A stretch of 64,000 bases of DNA from Promethearchaeota archaeon (GCA_030603385.1 JAUVXW010000020.1:1-64000), one strand, 5' to 3'; shown: positions 1 to 8,336, counted from the stretch's first letter. The notes: generated by a model from the sequence alone, not told the origin. Numbers and translations are program-made.

Positions 1-469
1 AGGAGAATCTCTTGATTGGTTCTTTTTTCCATGGTTTGATAATCCTTACCTTCCTAAATATAACTTTGTTAATGTAATATATGATGCTACGAGTAAGATA
101 ATCAATATTACAATTGAAGATATCAATGAAAATTTAAATCAGTATAGTTATTCACAACAAGTTCTCCTTAATATTTTCAGCTCTGAATCAAGTTTAATAT
201 TCTCTGATAGCAAATGGATTAATGGCACAACTACTTTATTAATACAACTTGAAAAAACACCCCAACGTGTAGTATTAAATTATGCTGATTTTGTTCTTGT
301 CCAATTTTCGGATTATAATTTGGATTACATAGAAACTACTGATATAACAATTATAAAAAAGGCACGACAACAAATTCCGGGCTATAATATTATATTAATT
401 CTTCTTACTTTTAGTGCAGTAGGATTGATAATAAGAACCAAGAAATCACTAATTTCTATGAATAAATAA
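1..469 (+). CDS. C-terminal part of a membrane-anchored M1-type (gluzincin) peptidase, cut by the window start
   Basis: The reading frame is open from base 2 to a TAA at 467-469 (about 155 residues), so the gene begins outside the window. The visible part starts with a Leu-Asp-Trp-Phe-Phe-Phe-Pro-Trp segment, which resembles the LDWFFDQW stretch after the catalytic domain of M1-family aminopeptidases. A beta-rich region follows, and then a hydrophobic helix preceded by IPGYN and followed by Arg/Lys, the usual C-terminal anchor of exported proteins in these archaea. The protein is probably a surface peptidase held by one C-terminal membrane segment. The zinc motif HExxH would lie outside the window, so the family call is tentative. 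The C-terminal anchor is the firmer observation. Confidence 0.45.
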   Translation, partial: GESLDWFFFPWFDNPYLPKYNFVNVIYDATSKIINITIEDINENLNQYSYSQQVLLNIFSSESSLIFSDSKWINGTTTLLIQLEKTPQRVVLNYADFVLVQFSDYNLDYIETTDITIIKKARQQIPGYNIILILLTFSAVGLIIRTKKSLISMNK

Positions 470-771
470 ATCAAATCTTTTTTTTTATTTAATCTCAAAT
501 TGAATATAAATCGCGAATATTTCTTATTTAAATTTTGAAAATGCCTTAAATCATTAATCTTAATTAAGAAAAATTAACTATAAAGATCTTCATTGAAAAA
601 ATAATGGGCGAGATTATCTTTTTAGTTTGAATTCTTTTATCAAAATTGAAATTATGAAATCTAATCAGAAAAAATAAATTATCTCCATAATTTCATAAAC
701 CAATAAGATTTAATGTAATATTTCAAATCAACAAAAAATATTTGGTGAAGTTTTACAAAAAGGTGAATTAG
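470..771. other. AT-rich intergenic region before hdrA
   Basis: About 300 bases without a supported gene. It is nearly all A and T and carries no open frame with a plausible start. The hdrA promoter should lie in its last 100 bases. The only clear signal is AGGTGA at 762-767, the ribosome binding site for the TTG start of hdrA. Confidence 0.5.
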
Positions 772-2784
772 TTGTCTGATAAACAGACCAAGGAGAGTTT
801 AAGAATCGGAGTTTATATATGTAGATGAGGTGTAAATATCGGAGCTGCTGTTGATTGCGACGCTGTAAGAGATTATGTAGAGAGAAATGCAGCAAAAAGT
901 AGCGTTGTTATTGCCCGAGTAAATGATTTTACTTGCAGTGATCCAGGACAAAATATAATTAGAAATGATATACTCGACCTAGATCTAAATCGAGTTGTGG
1001 TTGCTGCTTGTACGCCAAAAATACACGAACCAACTTATAGAGCAGTTTTAGCGGAAGCTGGATTAAGTTCTTATTATTTTCAGATGGTTAATCTTCGTGA
1101 ACATTGCTCTTTTGTACATGCTAAAGATAGGGAAGGTGCCACTGAGAAAGCTATAAGATTGGTCCAAGCTGGTATAAATCGTGCTCGAGAATTAGAAATA
1201 ATACCAAGAAAAGAAATACCCGTAGAAAAAGCAGTTTTAGTTATAGGAGCTGGAATTGCTGGAATGAATGCAGCATTAGATCTCGCAAATCAAGGAATCC
1301 CAGTCTATTTAGTAGAAAATGAAGCTACAATTGGCGGAAAGATGGCACAATTAGATAGAATATATCCAACTGATGATTGTGGAATATGAGTTTTAGCACC
1401 AATAATGGTAAATGCTTCAAAACACCCAAACATAAATTTATTCACTTATAGTGATATTATAGAGTTTGGTGGAATACCTGGAGATTATAAGGTTAAAATT
1501 AGAAAGAATGCTCGGTATGTTGACGAAAAAAAATGTACTGGATGCGGGTTATGCACGACTAAGTGTCCTATTAAAGTTCCCAGTGAGTTTGATAGAGGTA
1601 TTGGTGAAAGAAATGCAATTTATATCCCTTTTCCCCAAGCCGTACCAAAACTAGCTGTTATGGATAGAAGTGTGTGCATTGACTGTAAGAATTGTGAACG
1701 AACATGTCCTGCTGAAGCAATTGACTTTGAACAAGAAGCAGAATATTTCGATGTTAAGGTAGGAGCAGCAATTGTTGCTACAGGATGGGATGAATATCCA
1801 ATATGGGAGTCAAACGAATATAATTATGGATATTATCCTGACGTGATTACACAAATAGAACTAGAAAGAATGTTAAGTCCTATAGGACCTACTGGAGGAC
1901 ATATTTACAGAATTTCCACAGGAGAAATACCAAAAATTATTGTAATGGTTCAATGTGTAGGTTCCAGAGATATAAACGCTAACCCGTATTGTTCTTTCGT
2001 TTGTTGTAGCGTTGCACTTAAGAATGCTCAATTACTCAAGCAAGAATATCCAGACATGGATGTAATTATATTCTATATCGATATGCGAACAACAGATAAG
2101 GGCAATGAAGAATATTATAGAAAAATAAGAGAATCGGGGGTACGAATGATTAGGGGAAAAGTGGGTGAAATAATAGAAGATAATAAAACGAATAAGTTAA
2201 AAGTCAGAGCATATTCGTCTTTAACTGGTGAAATTGTAAAAATCGATGCTGATTTAGTAGTATTGTCAACAGGAATGAATCCTTCAAAAGGAACTGAAGA
2301 AATGATCCAGGTAATGGGGTTAAACAAAGGTCCAGGAGGCTTCCTTTCAGAAATCCATGGATGCTTAAGCCCACAAGAAACTAAAGATGTTGGGATTTAC
2401 ATTGCTGGATGCGCCGCAGGTCCAAAAAACATTCCTTATTCGGTTTCTTCAGCATTAGCTGCCGCAAGTAAAGTATCAACTCTTTTATCTCATGATACTT
2501 TTAATCAAGAATTAATTATTGCTGAAGTAGATGAAGATTTATGTATGGGTTGTCATAGGTGTGAGAAACTATGTTACTATGAAGCAATAAAGGTTAATGA
2601 AGATGAGATTGCTGAAGTTGATGATTTAAAATGCAAAGGATGTGGTGTATGTATATCATCTTGTCCAGCAAGAGCCATTGACTTAAAATATTATCGAGAT
2701 CGACAGTTTACTCAGGAAATTAAAGGTATTGGTTGTAGTGAAGTTGAAACAATAGAAAAAATATCTGAAAGTCTTGAAGTATAA
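772..2784 (+). CDS. hdrA: Heterodisulfide reductase subunit A with two selenocysteines (UGA at 826-828 and 1387-1389)
   Basis: HdrA is the FAD and iron-sulfur subunit that bifurcates electrons in heterodisulfide reductase-type complexes of the cytoplasm. Reading through two UGA codons gives 670 residues in a single frame. The N-terminus has Cys-Arg-Sec-Gly-Val-Asn-Ile, matching the CHCG-x-NI motif of HdrA (Sec at residue 19). The FAD fold GAGIAG lies near residues 159-164, followed by YPTDDCGI-Sec-VLAP (Sec at 206) where HdrA normally has Cys. Ferredoxin-type clusters are near residues 255-265, 302-312, 591-601 and 621-631. The TTG start at 772 is chosen because AGGTGA precedes it by five bases, and an in-frame TAG at 769 excludes earlier starts. 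UGA serves as stop elsewhere in the window (for example rpsD), so general reassignment is unlikely. mvhD follows after 21 bases. No hdrB or hdrC is visible. Confidence 0.9.
826..828 (+). other. In-frame UGA read as selenocysteine 19 of HdrA
   Basis: The codon sits in Cys-Arg-UGA-Gly-Val-Asn-Ile, where HdrA proteins have the second Cys of a CxC motif. Homologous coding sequence continues on both sides in the same frame, so this is neither a gene end nor a frameshift. Confidence 0.85.
1387..1389 (+). other. In-frame UGA read as selenocysteine 206 of HdrA
   Basis: The codon falls in Asp-Asp-Cys-Gly-Ile-UGA-Val-Leu-Ala-Pro. The family motif is TDDCxIC followed by a hydrophobic stretch, so UGA replaces a conserved Cys. 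HdrA is a known selenoprotein family in Methanococcales; that the Sec there is at this same site is from memory. Confidence 0.88.
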
Positions 2785-2805
2785 ACAGTATAGAGGTTAA
2801 TAATA

Positions 2806-3234
2806 ATGTCTAATACAAAAAATCGTGATTCAAGAAAAATCATAGCTTTTGGCTGTGATAAGTGAGGATATTCTGTAGCAGATTTAACAGGTACAACAAG
2901 AAGATCTTACTCTACAGATTTTCATCTCATTAGAGTGAGATGTACAGGACGAGTAGGAATTCATTTGATTATGGAAGCTTTCCTGCATGGTGCGGATGGT
3001 GTAGCGATAATTTCTTGAGAGGAAGGAGAATGCGAATTTGGGAATGGTAATATGATCACTTATGAACATATCATTACATTAAAGAAATTATTAAAACATG
3101 AAGGTATTTCTGAAGATCGTGTTCAACAATATTTTTGCTCAGCAGCAGAAGTTGAAAAATTTATTAACTCAGTTAAAGATATTTCCACAAAAATTCATGC
3201 ACTCCCTCCTATACCAAAAACTAATCCGAAATAG
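2806..3234 (+). CDS. vhuD: Methyl-viologen hydrogenase delta subunit (MvhD/VhuD type) with two selenocysteines
   Basis: MvhD/VhuD carries a [2Fe-2S] cluster and passes electrons from a hydrogenase or formate/F420 dehydrogenase to HdrA. With two UGA codons read through, the frame gives 142 residues, the usual size. Gly-Cys-Asp-Lys-Sec-Gly-Tyr-Ser-Val-Ala-Asp-Leu matches the CNWCxYxxADL motif (Sec at residue 20). Ile-Ile-Ser-Sec-Glu-Glu-Gly-Glu-Cys matches the GCHPGDC motif (Sec at residue 71), followed by GNGN. Ile-Arg-Val-Arg-Cys-Thr-Gly-Arg-Val in between is the family's RVMCSGRV segment. ATG at 2806 follows a GAGGTT ribosome site. It is cotranscribed with hdrA and probably with the FrhB-like gene. 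VhuD with two Sec residues is known from Sec-using methanogens. A normal gene caller would report only the last 60 residues. Confidence 0.9.
2863..2865 (+). other. In-frame UGA read as selenocysteine 20 of the MvhD/VhuD protein
   Basis: It replaces the second Cys of the N-terminal CxxC in Gly-Cys-Asp-Lys-UGA-Gly-Tyr. The ATG start and AG-rich ribosome site lie upstream in the same frame, and typical family sequence follows. Confidence 0.88.
3016..3018 (+). other. In-frame UGA read as selenocysteine 71 of the MvhD/VhuD protein
   Basis: It replaces the first Cys of the C-terminal CxxxxC motif, giving Sec-Glu-Glu-Gly-Glu-Cys where the family has CHPGDC. The frame is open to the TAG at 3232. Confidence 0.88.
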
Positions 3235-3327
3235 AATGATCTTTTCAAAAAAACTATAGTTGAGAAGAAACTAACCCCAGCCCGGGTTTTCGGAAAAATT
3301 TGAATTTAAAAAATAACAAGTATTATT
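3235..3327 (+). promoter_or_regulatory. Candidate SECIS region in the 3' spacer of vhuD
   Basis: Archaeal SECIS elements normally lie in the 3' untranslated region, and this 93-base gap is the only spacer downstream of the four UGA codons with room for one. Two foldable pieces are visible. TCTTTTC at 3240-3246 can pair with GAGAAGA (one G-U pair) and has ATGA just before it. AACCC can pair with GGGTT around a short C-rich loop, and this is the only GC-rich stretch in the spacer. A preceding ATGA followed by a helix is reminiscent of the eukaryote-like SECIS reported for Lokiarchaeota. I cannot fold it here, so the exact element is unresolved. Confidence 0.45.
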
Positions 3328-4830
3328 ATGAGTTTAGAAGAAAAATTTTCATGGGAATTTTTAAAAAATGTAGCGGATGCTTTAGATTCATATAGAATTC
3401 GAGCACTAATTGATGCTAAAAAAGATATTTTAGAGGCTGGAATTTATGATGAATCCCAATACGACACTATCCTTTTTACAATGTTAGATGAAGAGAAATT
3501 AAAATATTCCCTATATAATTTCTTAAAAAATAATTCTAAAAGTAATTTAAAAACTCTTATCGAGTATTCTGAAGATACTTCTATTGAATTAAATAAGACT
3601 TTGAGTTTGTTAGAAATACTCAAAAATGAAAAACTTGTAGATGTGGAAGAATTACATGATAAAATTGAAGGAGATGAGAATAATCCAGTAAAACTCGTCT
3701 TTAAAGACTTCGCAATAGAGGTTAATGATGGAGAAATTTCAAAACTAAAACCTATTTATGAACCTGTTATTGGTAATGGCTCAATCGTGGATACCAACAA
3801 TTGTTCGGGATGTGGGCTTTGTCAAGGTATATGTCCTATGGATTGTATTAATATTAGCAACGGATTTGGGGAAATCGATGATACAAAATGTATCAGATGT
3901 GGATTGTGTTATTTTGTTTGTCCGCGATCATATCTACCTGTTAAAATATTAAATATGAGCTTAGAAAATACTTCGGAAATAAAAGAATATTCCGAAATTG
4001 GTTATTATGTTGAAGTCTTTTCAGCTAGAACAAAAATTAAAGAAATTGCTTCTGTATGTCAAGATGGCGGTATATCTAGCACTTGTTTATATTATCTTTT
4101 TGAACAAGGAAAGATCAACTATGCTCTTGGTGCTAAAATGAGTGATGATCCGTGGAGACCAGAACCGTTATTAATTAAGAGTAAAGAAGATATCATATCT
4201 ACAGCTGGAACCAAATATGTTAATAATCCAAATTTAAGTCTATTAAACGATTTAAATGAAAATTCAAAAACAATAGCTGTTGTTGGAGTTCCATGCCAAA
4301 TGCAGGCGTTATTGAAATCAAAAATATATGATATTGCTATTCCTTCATTAAAAAATATAGAATATCGAATTGGAATTTTTTGTATGGAATCTTTTTCCTA
4401 TGAATCTCTATTAAAGATATGTGAGAAATTAAATGTTGATGTAAAGAATGTTAAGAAAATGGATATTAATAAAGGAAAATTCTTTGTTTATACTAAGAAC
4501 GGGGATGAATTTAATGTTCCGATTAAGGAAATTTCACATTTAGGCCGAAAAGATTGCGAAGTTTGTTTTGATTTAACATCCGAATCGGCAGATATTTCCA
4601 TTGGTTCTATTGGTTCTCCTTCTGGATGGAATACCGTAATTATAAGAACTGAGAAAGGAAAGCAATTATATAATGAGCTATTAGCGAATAAATTAATTGA
4701 ATCAAAACCAATAAGTGAAGTAAAACCTGGATTACCTTTGCTTAAAAGAATTGCAAATAGTAAAAAAAATAATTGTAAAAACCATATTAACAAAAAAAAA
4801 GAGAAAAATAAAAGGATTCCAACTTATTAA
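3328..4830 (+). CDS. FrhB/FdhB-type F420 (or ferredoxin) oxidoreductase beta subunit with N-terminal extension
   Basis: The protein (500 aa) is a flavin and iron-sulfur subunit of the FrhB family, which exchanges electrons with coenzyme F420. Two ferredoxin clusters lie at residues 159-169 and 188-198 (CSGCGLCQGICP and CIRCGLCYFVCP). The FrhB N- and C-domains follow, with the CQDGG-ISS and GVPCQMQAL motifs and GTKYVNNP. The first ~130 residues are an extra helical segment absent from standard FrhB and possibly winged-helix-like. The tail is Lys/Asn-rich and ends in KRIPTY. The gene lies 93 bases after vhuD. The three genes together suggest that HdrA, MvhD and FrhB form one electron-transfer complex. 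Whether the substrate is F420 or another carrier cannot be settled from the sequence. Confidence 0.85.
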   Translation: MSLEEKFSWEFLKNVADALDSYRIRALIDAKKDILEAGIYDESQYDTILFTMLDEEKLKYSLYNFLKNNSKSNLKTLIEYSEDTSIELNKTLSLLEILKNEKLVDVEELHDKIEGDENNPVKLVFKDFAIEVNDGEISKLKPIYEPVIGNGSIVDTNNCSGCGLCQGICPMDCINISNGFGEIDDTKCIRCGLCYFVCPRSYLPVKILNMSLENTSEIKEYSEIGYYVEVFSARTKIKEIASVCQDGGISSTCLYYLFEQGKINYALGAKMSDDPWRPEPLLIKSKEDIISTAGTKYVNNPNLSLLNDLNENSKTIAVVGVPCQMQALLKSKIYDIAIPSLKNIEYRIGIFCMESFSYESLLKICEKLNVDVKNVKKMDINKGKFFVYTKNGDEFNVPIKEISHLGRKDCEVCFDLTSESADISIGSIGSPSGWNTVIIRTEKGKQLYNELLANKLIESKPISEVKPGLPLLKRIANSKKNNCKNHINKKKEKNKRIPTY

Positions 4831-5029
4831 ATTCCTCATCATATTATTATTTCTTGAAATTTCAAAGTTTTTTAAGAATTGCTCTAATTAGGTGGGAATA
4901 TTAAAAATAAATATGAAATTGTCTTTTATGATGATGATGTAAAATTTATTCCATGCGGAATTGCCTTGTTAATTATAAAAGTAAATTATCATTTTGAGTA
5001 GAAGATTTTTGGAAAGTAAAAAATATAGT

Positions 5030-5500
5030 ATGTCACGAATTAAACCAGTCTTTTCTTTACTGAGATTCTTGATACCCCTTATTGCCATCTTTTTTGGCTT
5101 TTTCTATTGGCTTGAGGGATTTAAATATTTTATTAGAGATAGTGAAATCAGGATTTATGTTACCGAGTTTACATTTTGTAGTTTTTTTTTTTTAAAACTC
5201 TTTTTAATGAATATTTATCATATTTCTCTTGGTCTTAATGCTTTTTTATTTATTTTAGGATTAATTTATTACATATTAAGATATCAGCAGAATAAAGAAA
5301 ATGTACAGGGAACCTCTGAGGAATATAAGTCTCTAAGAATTTTGATTCTCATTATCCTTCTTATTTGTTTGATTCCTGAAATATTCGTTATTATAAACAT
5401 GAATTTGGAAAACACAAATATTGAAAGTATTACTCAGCAAGATTCAGTAAATAAATTTATACCTATAATTATTTCACATGGATTTCTCGTGGTTTTTTAA
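5030..5500 (+). CDS. Hypothetical multi-pass membrane protein
   Basis: A 156-residue frame with three clear hydrophobic helices, near the N-terminus, around residues 65-85, and after a charged loop with Gln, Lys and Glu. I recognise no family. An in-frame TTG at 4994 would add 12 residues, but the ATG at 5030 gives a more usual start. A run of twelve T residues near 5181-5193 lies inside the frame, so the protein may be affected by homopolymer variation. The 3' end overlaps the convergent beta-helix gene by 32 bases. It could be a decaying gene. Confidence 0.45.
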   Translation: MSRIKPVFSLLRFLIPLIAIFFGFFYWLEGFKYFIRDSEIRIYVTEFTFCSFFFLKLFLMNIYHISLGLNAFLFILGLIYYILRYQQNKENVQGTSEEYKSLRILILIILLICLIPEIFVIINMNLENTNIESITQQDSVNKFIPIIISHGFLVVF

Positions 5501-6599
5501 ATTTTTTAACAATTAAAATGCTAATTGCCAAAAGAACTGGTATCCCTATGCTTAATGATATAACCAAAATAAATCTTCCTTTAATAAAAGTAGGTATCTT
5601 TGTTATAGTTGAATGTAAAGGTGCTTCTAAAGGATACATATCTTTTGCATTCGCAGAACCATCTATGGCATATGGTAAAATTCCCCTCCAATCTGACCAA
5701 TAATTTCCTTCTTTTAAGCTTTCATTATACCATTTATTATGTCTTCCACCATCTTTTGCTTGACTATGCCCATTTGGATTGTTATTTACGAAAGAATTAT
5801 GATACACTAGATTTTGACGAGTAAAACTTTGTTCCATAAATGCTGTAAATATTAAAGCAAAAGAGGTATTGTTTTCAAATAAATTATTTCTAATAACGCA
5901 ATTTTGAGAGGCAAATTCTTCATTTGTGCTATCTAAAAGAAATCCGTTCACATTATTACGAATGATATTGTCTTTAAATAATGTGTTCCTTGAATTAGTT
6001 ATCCACATTCCATCACAATTATTTATAATATAATTATTAAATATTTTTGAAAATGACACATTAGTTTCGGCTCTTATACCAATATGATTTTTCGTTAGAG
6101 TATTGTTTTCAATAAGAGAATATGGAGAATCATTAATGTTAATTCCGTTATAGGAATCGCTACAAGTATTATTTATTATTTTTATAAGAGGAGAATTTGC
6201 CACAAATATAGCCAATTCTTCTCCGATACAAGTATTGTTAGTAATAGTTATCGTACCAGGACCGGTATTGCAAATTCTTATAGCTCCAAATAGAGCCTTA
6301 ATTTTACTATTTTGTATTAAAATGTATTTCGTAATATTTTGCACCACAATTCCATAATTATTAGAAGTGATTATATTTAGATGTTCTAATCGATATGGAT
6401 CTTCTTCCGTACCTGATCCAGAAAAATTATAAGAAAGAAGGTCATTATCATTATATATTTCAATAGGAGGGTCAATTTTATTAGAAATATATAAAGTCTT
6501 ACTATGAATACTTTCCTCATTGTACTTGGTAGATAAGCTAACCCAAATAAAAGAGAATATTAGACCTATAGTCAGTAAAGAAAATAATATTTTTCTCAT
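5469..6599 (-). CDS. Secreted right-handed beta-helix (NosD/CASH-type) protein with C-terminal anchor
   Basis: The 376-residue product starts with a signal-like hydrophobic helix (residues 3-22). A Gly-Thr-Glu-Glu-Asp-Pro-Tyr motif (around residue 61) precedes the repeats, as is typical of periplasmic copper-binding NosD-like and pectate-lyase-like beta helices. About eight rungs follow, marked by repeated Ile-Xxx-Asn-Asn-Xxx and Gly-Ile-Xxx-Ile patterns (roughly residues 75-260). Trp/Tyr-rich NYWSDWRG follows near residue 300, another common feature of the family. A hydrophobic helix and a Lys-rich tail end the protein. It is probably an extracellular glycan-binding or structural protein fixed to the membrane. 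The substrate is unknown. It stands alone and converges on the membrane-protein gene. Confidence 0.75.
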   Translation of the reverse strand: MRKILFSLLTIGLIFSFIWVSLSTKYNEESIHSKTLYISNKIDPPIEIYNDNDLLSYNFSGSGTEEDPYRLEHLNIITSNNYGIVVQNITKYILIQNSKIKALFGAIRICNTGPGTITITNNTCIGEELAIFVANSPLIKIINNTCSDSYNGININDSPYSLIENNTLTKNHIGIRAETNVSFSKIFNNYIINNCDGMWITNSRNTLFKDNIIRNNVNGFLLDSTNEEFASQNCVIRNNLFENNTSFALIFTAFMEQSFTRQNLVYHNSFVNNNPNGHSQAKDGGRHNKWYNESLKEGNYWSDWRGILPYAIDGSANAKDMYPLEAPLHSTITKIPTFIKGRFILVISLSIGIPVLLAISILIVKKFKKPREIHVK

Positions 6600-7459
6600 T
6601 CAGATTTCATTTTTAGATCGGTAAAACTATAATATTAAAGGAATGAGTGGTATTTAAATCTTTTTAAGTGATCTATGAGATATGTCGCTGTTTCCAGAAT
6701 TTTACAGGGATTTAAACCTTCTATCTAATTTAAATTATTTTTACACCATTAAATGATTACTGTGATTTCTAAAAAAGAAAATGTTGTACAAGATTATAAG
6801 AATTAGCCATAGATTAAAATTGAAATATACAAGTGTCTTAACAATTTTCAACCCACGCTTAAATATTTGAACAATGACCCTAAATTTCAGTAATAGCGTT
6901 TATTTCGGGATATTTTTATTTAGCTCTAATGACTGATCGAAGAAATCATTAATTTCATTGATAGAATTAATTTTTTTAAGTTCTTCTAAATTTTTTGCAT
7001 GTAGATTTAATTATAAAATCTGGTAAATTTAAATATTAAATAAATGGCAAAAATGCGTAAAAAGTTAAAAACAAATTTGTCTTATTGTTGAATAGATTAA
7101 GATAGAGAGCGATAACAAATCACTACTATTCAGAAAATCTTTAAAGATTCAATAAATTATAAAATCTCTACTAAGGAATAACGTTCTTTGGAGAGAGAGA
7201 AATAAAAATCTCCTCAACTTAAAAATTGAGTTTTCTTCACTACTACTCCATCTTTAATCCAATATTTAAACATTGGTTAAGTCCGAAATCATAAAGCAGC
7301 GAGGATTTTGAAGCGATATTAAATGAGTGATAAACCCGAAAAATCTTTGAAAATGAGCAGGATGGTTCACAAAGGAATCCGACCGTACATTTTCTAATTT
7401 AATAACTGTCTCGATCATTATCCTTACAAAAAAGATATATTAAAATTATTTGAGTCAAA
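6600..7459. other. Long AT-rich gap with decayed sequence only
   Basis: About 860 bases with no frame I can support. Around 6900-7010 the minus strand keeps a short open stretch encoding a charged helical peptide (HAKNLEELKK...) without a start, probably a remnant of a lost gene. At 7200-7240 there is a short AT-rich inverted repeat (CTCAACTT and AATTGAG). The region runs into the pseudogene cluster after 7.8 kb. Confidence 0.5.
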
Positions 7460-7666
7460 TTATTCTCTAACTGTTAAATATATAATAAAACCGACACACC
7501 CCGATAATAATACGATTAATAACCATACAGCGGCATTCATCTCTCTTTTCTTGGCGTCTTTGTATACCCATACGGCCAATCCTATAGCAATAACCCAAAA
7601 GATGATTAAAACTATAATTATCCCTATCATTATGGGTGTTATCATTACAGTTGATTTAAAAATCAT
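7460..7666 (-). CDS. Small two-helix membrane protein
   Basis: The product is 68 residues, with two hydrophobic helices (about residues 7-30 and 45-64) separated by a short charged loop YKDAKKREMN. The arrangement resembles small phospholipase_D-nuclease N-terminal-like (PLDc_N) membrane proteins, but no catalytic residues are present. No gene lies close by on the same strand. The function is unknown. Confidence 0.6.
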   Translation of the reverse strand: MIFKSTVMITPIMIGIIIVLIIFWVIAIGLAVWVYKDAKKREMNAAVWLLIVLLSGCVGFIIYLTVRE

Positions 7667-7818
7667 TATAATTTCCTCATTTAATATTCAATAAATATAA
7701 GAAAAAATTGTTTATATATTTTGATGATTCCACTTCGATATATTTAATTTCATATCTATTTAATCCCTTTAAATATTGTTTTTAAAATAGTAAAAAGATT
7801 ATAATATTTAAACTAAAA

Positions 7819-8017
7819 ATGAAAGAAAAAGAAATTAAGGCAATAAAAAAATTTCGTAGGAAGTATTATGATACCCATGCACTGAATTATAATAAGAATG
7901 GTGGAACAGTGAAGAGGCATTGGATGAATTCGATGGTTTTAAAAAATTGGTACAAATACAACCTAATGATATTGTTTTAGAAATTGCCACAGGCAATATC
8001 TACCAGAAAAAATATTA
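7819..8017 (+). pseudogene. Broken SAM-dependent methyltransferase remnant
   Basis: From ATG 7819 the frame reads MKEKEIKAIKKF and then YYDTHALNYNKN, a typical methyltransferase start, before it loses sense. A +1 change of frame near 7910 restores EEALDEFDGFKKLVQ and IQPNDIVLEIATG, the SAM-binding motif I region. That frame ends at TAA 8015 directly after motif I, so the catalytic domain is missing. This is a frameshifted, 3'-truncated gene. Confidence 0.7.
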
Positions 8018-8020
8018 AAT

Positions 8021-8206
8021 ATGACTCAAGACAATATTTCTGAAATTAAAGAATACCTCTCTAATAATCTAATCGAATCAAAACCGATAGAAGACGTGAA
8101 ACCTGGTTTACCCTTACTCCAGAGGATTGCTGGTTTAAAAAAAAATAATAGTAAAAAACATATCAAATCGAAATTGGAAGAAAATAAGAGAGTACCAAAT
8201 TATTAG
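8021..8206 (+). pseudogene. Duplicated C-terminal tail of the FrhB-like protein
   Basis: The 61-codon frame repeats the end of the FrhB-like protein at 3328-4830. NLIESKPIEDVKPGLPLL and the Lys-rich ending KRVPNY match KLIESKPISEVKPGLPLL and KRIPTY closely. Nothing upstream in this copy resembles the iron-sulfur or flavin parts. It is fused to the methyltransferase remnant with almost no spacer, which points to recombination between gene copies followed by decay. Expression as a free peptide cannot be excluded, but no function is expected. Confidence 0.75.
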
Positions 8207-8300
8207 GTTTCGTATTTTTTGGAATTTTGCTTATCTACTTCTAATTCTTTAACAAAACCAAAAATTTAATATTAAATTCTATATTTACTAACATTAAATC

Positions 8301-8309
8301 TATAAATAA
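8301..8309 (+). promoter_or_regulatory. Probable TATA box of the rpsM-rpsD-rpsK operon
   Basis: TATAAATAA lies 28 bases upstream of the rpsM ATG at 8337. This spacing is that of an archaeal TATA box to a transcription start at or just before the ATG, so the mRNA would be leaderless or nearly so. No AGGTG ribosome site is present before rpsM. Confidence 0.5.
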
Positions 8310-8336
8310 TACATATTAATATTTGATTGAATTCGA

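Noticed and set aside
997..1389. A separate 130-residue gene and a second 459-residue gene at 1405-2784
   Set aside because: Both are parts of one HdrA in the same frame divided by UGA codons at family Cys positions; the apparent ATG starts are internal GTG/ATG codons.
3052..3234. A 60-residue gene
   Set aside because: It is the C-terminal part of the two-Sec MvhD/VhuD protein, in the same frame as its upstream part.
772..3234. Genome-wide reassignment of UGA as Trp or Cys
   Set aside because: UGA serves as a normal stop elsewhere, for example at the end of rpsD (9358-9360) and of the ABC ATPase gene.
5507..5830. Plus-strand frames inside the beta-helix gene
   Set aside because: They are shadows of the minus-strand protein, which has a signal helix, repeat pattern and anchor.
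7320..7400. C/D-box small RNA (GTGATAA ... TGA ... CCGA)
   Set aside because: The box sequences are imperfect and their spacing does not fit; nothing else supports it.
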